This document shows, one piece after another, positions 6,739-11,529 of a stretch of 11,529 bases of DNA. Within the stretch, counting starts at the first letter, position 1. Every line of letters begins with the position of its first letter. The notes under the pieces were generated by a model. The model did not search any database, was not told the DNA's origin, and was given only the letters and a program-made list of their open reading frames with translations. This DNA comes from Candidatus Sabulitectum sp. GTDB taxonomy: Bacteria > Fermentibacterota > Fermentibacteria > Fermentibacterales > Fermentibacteraceae. The stretch is taken from NCBI GenBank assembly GCA_023145935.1, contig JAGLDB010000046.1, positions 1 through 11,529 of the forward strand, in the 5' to 3' direction. The position numbers and the translations under genes are program-made.

Positions 6739-8487
6739 ATGAAATTGGGTCAGATGTTGCTGAAAGCTGGGCTTCTTGATCAGGATCAGCTCACAAATGC
6801 CCTTGAACATCAGAAAAACGAGGGTGGCAGGCTGGGATATAATCTTGTAAAGATGAACCTTATATCCGAAGAGAAGCTGAATGATTACCTTGCAAGACAA
6901 AATCATATTGAGGCTGTTAACATAGAGAGCGGTGATATATCGCCGGATGTTTTGAGCCTGGTCTCTGCGAAACTGGCGTTGCGGTATGAAGTTATTCCTG
7001 TAGAGAAGGAAGGGCGAAGGCTTGTTCTCGCCATGGCTGATCCACAGAATCTTTTCACTATTGACGACTTAAGATTCTCACTTGGGATGGAGATCGAACC
7101 CCATATATGTGCTTCTTCCATGATTCAGCGGGCTCTGCGAAAATATTATGGTGCGTCGGATGCGCTGGTTCCTGTTGACGATACCGAAAAGGAAATTGAA
7201 AAAGAAGAAGAGCTGGATACTTCCGAAGATGAACTTATTGTAGGGGATGAGGCTTTCTTTTCACTCATCGAGGAGGAAGAGGAAGAAGAGGAAGAAGAGG
7301 ATCTTTCAATGGATCTCTCTGATTCTCCTGTTGTTAAGCTGGTAAACAGTGTTATTGCCGATGCTGTGAAACGAGGCGCCAGTGACATCCATTTTGAACC
7401 ATTTGAGAAGTTCATAAGAATCAGGTACAGAATTGATGGTGTTCTGCATGAAATAATGAGACCCAGCAGAAAGTACCGACAAGCCATGGTGAGTCGACTC
7501 AAGATTCTAGGTGACATGAATATTGCAGAACACAATCTACCTCAGGACGGAAGAACCAAAGTTCGCGTGGGCGACAGGTTTGTGGATATGCGACTTTCTA
7601 CACTGCCTACTCTTTTTGGAGAGAAGGTTGAGGTTCGTCTTCTTGACCGTTCAATGGTTCAGTTGAATCTGGATGTTCTTGGGTTTGAAGAAGAGACTCT
7701 CTATCAGTTTAGAAGAGGCATCAAGCGTCCATACGGTATTGTCCTGGTTACTGGTCCAAGTGGTAGTGGCAAAACGACTACCCTTTATTCCGCCCTTACA
7801 GAGTTGAATGATGTGGGGGTAAATATTATGACTGCAGAGAATCCGGTTGAGTTCAATCTGAAGGGCATTAATCAGGTTCAGATGAACCCTGACGTGGGAC
7901 TTACCTTCGCCAAGGCTCTTCGCGCATATCTCAGACAGGATCCTGATATCATCATGGTTGGAGAGATCAGAGATCAGGAAACCAGTGAGATTGCCATTCG
8001 AGCCGCGCTCACAGGTCACCTTGTTCTTTCCACTGCGCATACAAATGATGCTCCAAGTACTATTAACAGACTTGTTGATATGGGAACAGAGCCGTATATG
8101 CTCAGTACCTCGCTGATATGTATATGCAGCCAGAGACTTATAAGAAAAGTATGCAACAACTGCAAAACTCCGGTAATGGTTCCCCGCGAAGCTATTGTTG
8201 AGGCTGGCATTGACCCTGAAAGGTTCAAGGGAATTACATTCTACGAGGGCACTGGCTGTTCCAAGTGTAACCAGACTGGTTACAAGGGTAGAATTGGCAT
8301 ATATGAAGTAATGCAGATAGATGATGAGATGCGCGGGCTTATTGAAGGAGATGCTAACAGTGTTGATCTGGAAAAGGCAGCTCTCCGGAAGGGTATGATC
8401 AACCTGCGAGAGGCTGCTCTAAGAAAGCTTGAGCGTGGTTTAACAACTTTTGACGAAGTGATCAGAGAGACTGTCTCGAATGTATAA
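6739..8487 (+). CDS. pilB: Type IV pilus extension ATPase PilB, first copy, with near-consensus MshEN domain
   Basis: A 582-residue cytoplasmic GspE/PilB-family secretion ATPase; a hexamer of this type powers pilin polymerisation at the inner membrane. Domains seen: N-terminal MshEN (about 1-140) with two copies of the c-di-GMP-binding pattern, KLG at 2-4 through Gln25 and RLG at 31-33 through Gln54, close to consensus apart from K2 for Arg and N40 for Gly. Then a very acidic linker (about 150-195) with ten consecutive Glu (178-187); an N2 domain with SDIHFEP at 215-221; and the RecA-like ATPase with Walker A GPSGSGKT (339-346), Asp box TAENPVE (365-371), Walker B VGEIRD (407-412, E409), His box STAHTND (431-437) and zinc cysteines C472, C475, C507, C510. 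Length is normal for PilB. Asn368 replaces the usual Asp in the Asp box. The last 8 bp overlap the next pilB-like gene. A type II secretion GspE is a possible alternative, but the adjacent pilT and pilC favour PilB. Confidence 0.93.
   Translation: MKLGQMLLKAGLLDQDQLTNALEHQKNEGGRLGYNLVKMNLISEEKLNDYLARQNHIEAVNIESGDISPDVLSLVSAKLALRYEVIPVEKEGRRLVLAMADPQNLFTIDDLRFSLGMEIEPHICASSMIQRALRKYYGASDALVPVDDTEKEIEKEEELDTSEDELIVGDEAFFSLIEEEEEEEEEEDLSMDLSDSPVVKLVNSVIADAVKRGASDIHFEPFEKFIRIRYRIDGVLHEIMRPSRKYRQAMVSRLKILGDMNIAEHNLPQDGRTKVRVGDRFVDMRLSTLPTLFGEKVEVRLLDRSMVQLNLDVLGFEEETLYQFRRGIKRPYGIVLVTGPSGSGKTTTLYSALTELNDVGVNIMTAENPVEFNLKGINQVQMNPDVGLTFAKALRAYLRQDPDIIMVGEIRDQETSEIAIRAALTGHLVLSTAHTNDAPSTINRLVDMGTEPYMLSTSLICICSQRLIRKVCNNCKTPVMVPREAIVEAGIDPERFKGITFYEGTGCSKCNQTGYKGRIGIYEVMQIDDEMRGLIEGDANSVDLEKAALRKGMINLREAALRKLERGLTTFDEVIRETVSNV
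7270..7299 (+). repeat. GAR codon repeat encoding ten glutamates in PilB copy 1
   Basis: Ten consecutive GAG/GAA codons form a low-complexity purine tract. It lies in the linker between the MshEN and N2 domains (residues 178-187), where length changes in whole codons would be tolerated. Antisense it reads as poly-Ser, which produces a spurious minus-strand open frame. Confidence 0.85.
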
Positions 8488-10270
8488 CCGGCTGGCAATG
8501 GTTTTGCTGCAGTCAGGTCTTGTTGAGCAGGATGATATAAACAGAATTGCCGGTGAGTGGGGTCCAGGCGAGACCGCTCTCGCAGAAGCTCTTGTTCTTG
8601 GAGGGCAGGTAACTGAAGAGTTGATTACAGAGTTTCTTGCAGAGATTTATGGTATCGATCCTATCTACCTGAACGAAACCGGTCTTGATTCGCAAAATGC
8701 AAAGATGCTTAACGAGTCATTTGCCAGAGAAAATATGGTTGTTCCTGTGAAGGTAGAGGATAAAGCATTGTTCGCCGCTATGGCAGACCCGGCAAACCTC
8801 TATGTAATAGATGAGATCAAATTTGCAACTGGTATGGAAGTCATTATTTATGCTTCTGCTCCTTCAGCAGTAAGAAGAGCTCTTGATGATGTTTACGGAC
8901 AGATTGATGCTCTTGTAAGCGTTGACGAGACCCTCGATGACTACGACGAAGATGAAGATTTTCTCCAGGAGGTTTCCAGTCTTGAGGGCGACGTCTCTGA
9001 ACAGGATTTTGATCTGGAGGAAGATTTTAAAAGCGAGTCGGATGCTCCGGTAATCAAATTTGTTGATGGAATGATAGCCAGAGCTGTCCGGACGGAAGTT
9101 TCCGATATACATATAGAACCTTATGAGAAGTTCCTCAGGATAAGATTCAGAAAAGACGGAATCTGTTCTGAGGTGTACAAGATCAATCCGAAAATGCAGA
9201 ACCCTATTCTTTCCAGGCTTAAAATAATGTCAGGTATGAATATAGCAGAGCGCAGGCGTACCCAGGATGGTAGAATTAAAGCAAAAGTTGATAATCGGAT
9301 CATTGATTTTCGGGTTAATTCTGTTCCCGCAATTGATGGAGAGAAAATTGTGCTTCGAATTCTTGACAGAGGCAACCTGCAGTTGGATCTAAGAGATCTT
9401 GGTTTTCCTGCTGACGCACTGAAGACCTTTCTTGCCGGGGTGAACTCTCCTTTTGGTATTGTACTGGTTACAGGGCCAACAGGCAGTGGAAAAACCACAA
9501 CACTTTATTCCGCACTCAGTTCGCTTAATACCCCTGCTGTTAATATTCACACTGCAGAAGACCCTGTTGAGTATAATATTGACGGGTTGATCCAGACGCA
9601 GATCGATTTCTCCATGGGGTATGATTTTGCTTCTGCTTTGAAGGCAATATTAAGACAGGATCCCAATATAATCATGTTGGGAGAGATCAGAGATTATGAA
9701 ACAGCTTCAATTGCAATAAAAGCGGCCTTGACAGGGCAGCTGGTTTTCTCCACAATACATACAAATGATGCACCCGGTACTATCAACAGGCTTGTTGATA
9801 TTGGTATCAAGCCGTTTCTTGTTTCAAGTGCCATAAGAACAATCATGGCTCAGAGGCTTGTCAAGACCATTTGCAAGAGTTGCAAAGCACCATATACATG
9901 GTCAGACAAAGAGCTTGAAGAGGTAGGCATAGACCCGGCGGAGATGTCCGGGATAAAGACCATGCGGGGCAAGGGATGCAGAAGGTGCGGCGGGTCTGGA
10001 AGCAAGGGCAGAAAAGGTATTTATGAAGTGCTTACTCTGGATAAAGACTTGAAACAGGCAGTGATAAACCGTTCCTCAGCTACTGAATTAAGATTGATGG
10101 CAGTGAAGGGCGGGATGCGTACGCTGAGAATGGACGCTGTGGCAAAATTTAAAATGGGTATGATTACCCTTGAAGAGGTTGCCAGAGTTACTGCAGATGA
10201 TGAGGAAGATATTAAGATTGCTGCTATGAATTACAAGCTGGAGAGACAGATCAGTTCAATTTCGTCATAG
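8480..10270 (+). CDS. Second PilB-like type IV pilus ATPase, with degenerate MshEN domain
   Basis: A 596-residue paralogue of the preceding gene. Its ATG at 8480 overlaps the upstream stop codon (8485-8487), and only a weak purine stretch precedes it, so translation is probably coupled. The ATPase core looks complete: Walker A GPTGSGKT (332-339), canonical Asp box TAEDPVE (358-364), Walker B LGEIRD with E402, His box STIHTND, and C465, C468, C500, C503 as two CxxC pairs. The N2 domain has SDIHIEP. An acidic linker (about 143-187, DETLDDYDEDED) parallels that of copy 1 without sharing its sequence. The N-terminal 140 residues keep the MshEN outline (RLA at 4-6, G13) but lose several motif positions: G to A6, L to A24, Q to W27, and in the second copy R to A33 and Q to I56. 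Possible roles are a subunit of a mixed hexamer, an ATPase for a second pilus or secretion system, or a c-di-GMP-insensitive version of copy 1. Confidence 0.9.
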   Translation: MYNRLAMVLLQSGLVEQDDINRIAGEWGPGETALAEALVLGGQVTEELITEFLAEIYGIDPIYLNETGLDSQNAKMLNESFARENMVVPVKVEDKALFAAMADPANLYVIDEIKFATGMEVIIYASAPSAVRRALDDVYGQIDALVSVDETLDDYDEDEDFLQEVSSLEGDVSEQDFDLEEDFKSESDAPVIKFVDGMIARAVRTEVSDIHIEPYEKFLRIRFRKDGICSEVYKINPKMQNPILSRLKIMSGMNIAERRRTQDGRIKAKVDNRIIDFRVNSVPAIDGEKIVLRILDRGNLQLDLRDLGFPADALKTFLAGVNSPFGIVLVTGPTGSGKTTTLYSALSSLNTPAVNIHTAEDPVEYNIDGLIQTQIDFSMGYDFASALKAILRQDPNIIMLGEIRDYETASIAIKAALTGQLVFSTIHTNDAPGTINRLVDIGIKPFLVSSAIRTIMAQRLVKTICKSCKAPYTWSDKELEEVGIDPAEMSGIKTMRGKGCRRCGGSGSKGRKGIYEVLTLDKDLKQAVINRSSATELRLMAVKGGMRTLRMDAVAKFKMGMITLEEVARVTADDEEDIKIAAMNYKLERQISSISS

Positions 10271-10278
10271 TTTTTTCA

Positions 10279-10291
10279 GGGGCGGAGCCCC
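10279..10291 (+). other. GC-rich hairpin between the second pilB-like gene and pilT
   Basis: GGGGC (10279-10283), a GGA loop, and GCCCC (10287-10291) form a perfect 5-bp stem in the 36-bp gap, three bases before the pilT Shine-Dalgarno site. A run of six T precedes the stem and none follows it, so it is not an intrinsic terminator on the plus strand. It could be an RNA-processing or stability element, a translational insulator, or a copy of a dispersed extragenic repeat. Confidence 0.5.
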
Positions 10292-10293
10292 GC

Positions 10294-10304
10294 AAAGGAG
10301 GATC
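10294..10304 (+). promoter_or_regulatory. Strong Shine-Dalgarno site of pilT
   Basis: AAAGGAGGATC, with a full AAGGAGG core five bases before the ATG at 10307. This is the strongest ribosome-binding site in the window together with that of pilC, suggesting pilT is translated independently of the upstream gene. Confidence 0.8.
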
Positions 10305-10306
10305 GA

Positions 10307-11377
10307 ATGAACATCAAAACACTCCTGAAGGAGATGATGGAAAGGAGAGCCACGGATCTTCATCTTACTGTTGGTGCGCCGCCGACCATCAGGATCGACG
10401 GTGATCTTACAAGAATGGAGTATGATCCTCTAACCCCAAACGAGACTCAATCGCTTGTTTACAGTCTTCTTAAGGATGATCAGAAGAAGCGCTTTGAACT
10501 GGACAATGAACTGGATTTTGCTTTTGGTATAAAGGGTCTCTCAAGGTTCAGGGCAAATGTGTTTACTCAGCGGGGTTGTGTTGCCTGTGCTATCCGAGTT
10601 ATTCCGTATGAGATCATGGATTTTGATGAGCTTGGACTTCCAGATATTATTACTACCCTCGCAGATAAAAGACAGGGTTTGATTCTTGTCACAGGGCCTA
10701 CTGGATGTGGTAAATCCACAACAATAGCTTCTGTTATAAAGCGTGTTAACAGCAAAAGGCACTGCCACATAATCACGATCGAAGACCCGATAGAGTATGT
10801 GCATCACCACAACAAGAGTATTGTGAATCAGCGTGAGATAGGCAGTGATACTGCTTCGTTCAATATGGCTCTGAAATATCTTCTTCGTCAGGATCCGGAT
10901 GTGGCTCTGATTGGTGAGATGCGTGACAGGGAAACAATGGGCGTGGCACTTAATGTTGCCGAAACAGGCCACCTTACACTTGCTACTCTGCATACCAACT
11001 CTACCTACGAATCAATTAACAGGATCATCGATACTTTCCCTGCTTCAGCTCAATCACAAGTTCGAAGTCAGCTTTCGTTCGTTCTGCTTGGAGTACTAAC
11101 TCAGCAGCTTATACCTCGCCAGCGGGGCACTGGGCGGGCTCTTGCTGCAGAAGTGCTGATCTGTACTGCTGCTGTTAAAGCCTGTATTAGAGATGATAAG
11201 CTGCATCAGATCTATGGAATGATGCAGGCTGGGCAAAAGTATGGAATGCAGACTATGAATCAGTCTCTTTACAAGCTATACTACAACAGAGAAATCACAA
11301 AAGAAGCTGCGATTGAGCGATCAGTTAATCCCGTCGAGCTCGAACAGATGATTGTGACAGGAAGAGAAATTTTATAA
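10307..11377 (+). CDS. pilT: Type IV pilus retraction ATPase PilT
   Basis: A 356-residue cytoplasmic hexameric ATPase that drives pilin depolymerisation, hence pilus retraction and twitching. It begins MNIKTLLKEMMERRATDLHL, the PilT N-terminal PAS-like domain, without the MshEN domain or zinc cysteines of PilB. ATPase motifs fall at the positions I recall for Pseudomonas PilT: Walker A GPTGCGKS at 130-137 (K136), Asp box EDPIE at 159-163 (E163), Walker B IGEMRD with E204, and His box with H222 and H229. LLRQDPD precedes Walker B. The usual C-terminal AIRNLIRE motif appears as AVKACIRD (289-296), followed by the familiar GMQTMNQSLYKLY stretch. Length fits the family (about 340-370). PilU is a less likely alternative, since this is the only retraction-type ATPase here and it sits directly before pilC. 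It starts 36 bp after the second pilB-like gene with its own strong ribosome-binding site. Confidence 0.95.
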   Translation: MNIKTLLKEMMERRATDLHLTVGAPPTIRIDGDLTRMEYDPLTPNETQSLVYSLLKDDQKKRFELDNELDFAFGIKGLSRFRANVFTQRGCVACAIRVIPYEIMDFDELGLPDIITTLADKRQGLILVTGPTGCGKSTTIASVIKRVNSKRHCHIITIEDPIEYVHHHNKSIVNQREIGSDTASFNMALKYLLRQDPDVALIGEMRDRETMGVALNVAETGHLTLATLHTNSTYESINRIIDTFPASAQSQVRSQLSFVLLGVLTQQLIPRQRGTGRALAAEVLICTAAVKACIRDDKLHQIYGMMQAGQKYGMQTMNQSLYKLYYNREITKEAAIERSVNPVELEQMIVTGREIL

Positions 11378-11385
11378 AGGGAGGA
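11378..11385 (+). promoter_or_regulatory. Shine-Dalgarno site of pilC
   Basis: AGGGAGGA begins immediately after the pilT stop codon (TAA, 11375-11377) and ends four bases before the ATG at 11390. The 12-bp gap between genes indicates a single transcript. Confidence 0.8.
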
Positions 11386-11389
11386 CCTT

Positions 11390-11529
11390 ATGGGTGAATT
11401 TCAATGGACGGGGACTAACCGGCAGGGACGGACCTTGAGTGGAACCATGCAGGCGAAATCCCGTGGGGAAATCAAGGATCTTCTGGAGGCCCGGGGGGTC
11501 TCCATTACTAACATCAAGGGTGGGTTTGA
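11390..11529 (+). CDS. pilC: Type IV pilus inner-membrane platform protein PilC, N-terminal fragment
   Basis: Only 46 codons plus two bases are present; the frame is open to the window edge. The start MGEFQWTGTNRQGRTLSGTM, then a helix-like AKSRGEIKDLLEARGVSITNIK, fits the N-terminus of the PilC/GspF family (short beta segment, G-rich turn, then an xxLxxxGxxxxxI helix). PilC is the polytopic inner-membrane platform on which PilB and PilT act. The gene follows pilT by 12 bp with a good ribosome-binding site, and pilB-pilT-pilC is a classic order. With so little protein visible, position contributes as much to the call as sequence does. Confidence 0.8.
   Translation, partial: MGEFQWTGTNRQGRTLSGTMQAKSRGEIKDLLEARGVSITNIKGGF

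Noticed and set aside
7146..7535. Minus-strand frame with a poly-serine run
   Set aside because: The serine run is simply the antisense of the poly-glutamate repeat in PilB copy 1.
6739..8487. First ATPase as type II secretion GspE or mannose-sensitive pilus MshE
   Set aside because: The domain architecture alone allows it, but the adjacent pilT and pilC make a type IV pilus PilB more likely; type II secretion clusters lack pilT.
6739..10270. Tandem pilB genes as an assembly duplication
   Set aside because: The two proteins differ throughout, including in the linkers, Asp box and N-terminal motifs, so this is an old paralogous pair and not a duplicated contig segment.
10279..10291. GGGGC/GCCCC hairpin as a rho-independent terminator after the second pilB-like gene
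   Set aside because: No T-run follows the stem on the plus strand; the T-run precedes it. On the minus strand the stem is followed by TGAAAAAA, also not a terminator.
10541..10993. 150-residue minus-strand frame opposite pilT
   Set aside because: It is a shadow of pilT, whose motifs are complete in the plus-strand frame.

Overview
The window appears to be chromosomal DNA from a didermic (Gram-negative-type) bacterium of the Fibrobacterota-Chlorobiota-Bacteroidota (FCB) superphylum or one of its uncultured relatives. Two things support this. An LptF/LptG-family permease implies an outer membrane, and a 1,865-residue protein carries SprA/Sov landmarks, a family I know only from FCB-type lineages. 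The phylum assignment is inference. There are no rRNA or tRNA genes, CRISPR arrays, insertion sequences or phage genes. Coding density is very high and all readable genes are intact except the two cut by the window edges.

Layout. Positions 1-931, minus strand: 5' part of an LptF/LptG-family lipopolysaccharide-export permease, running off the left edge. Positions 932-1053: a 122-bp divergent intergenic region with a near-consensus sigma-70-type promoter for the permease and three tandem 7-bp repeats. Positions 1054-6651, plus strand: a signal-peptide-bearing, beta-barrel-type SprA (Sov) homologue, the outer-membrane translocon of the type IX secretion system. Positions 6652-6738: short spacer with a perfect TTGACA inside a small dyad. 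Positions 6739-11529: type IV pilus motor cluster on the plus strand, in the order pilB-like 1, pilB-like 2 (8-bp overlap), pilT, and the start of pilC, which is cut by the right edge.

How the genes work together. PilB-type ATPases power pilin polymerisation, PilT powers depolymerisation, and PilC is the inner-membrane platform they act on, so the right half encodes an extension/retraction engine. The unusual feature is the tandem pair of complete PilB-like ATPases. Both keep Walker A, Walker B, His-box and four-cysteine zinc motifs. The first has a near-consensus c-di-GMP-binding MshEN N-terminus and the second a degraded one. The SprA homologue directly upstream on the same strand places a type IX secretion component beside a pilus motor. 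Whether they share regulation or function cannot be decided from this window.

I found no wholly unknown gene. The leads most worth following are the SprA-pilus neighbourhood, the asymmetric PilB pair (including an Asp-box D-to-N change in the first), the heptamer repeats in the divergent promoter region, and the hairpin just before the pilT ribosome-binding site.
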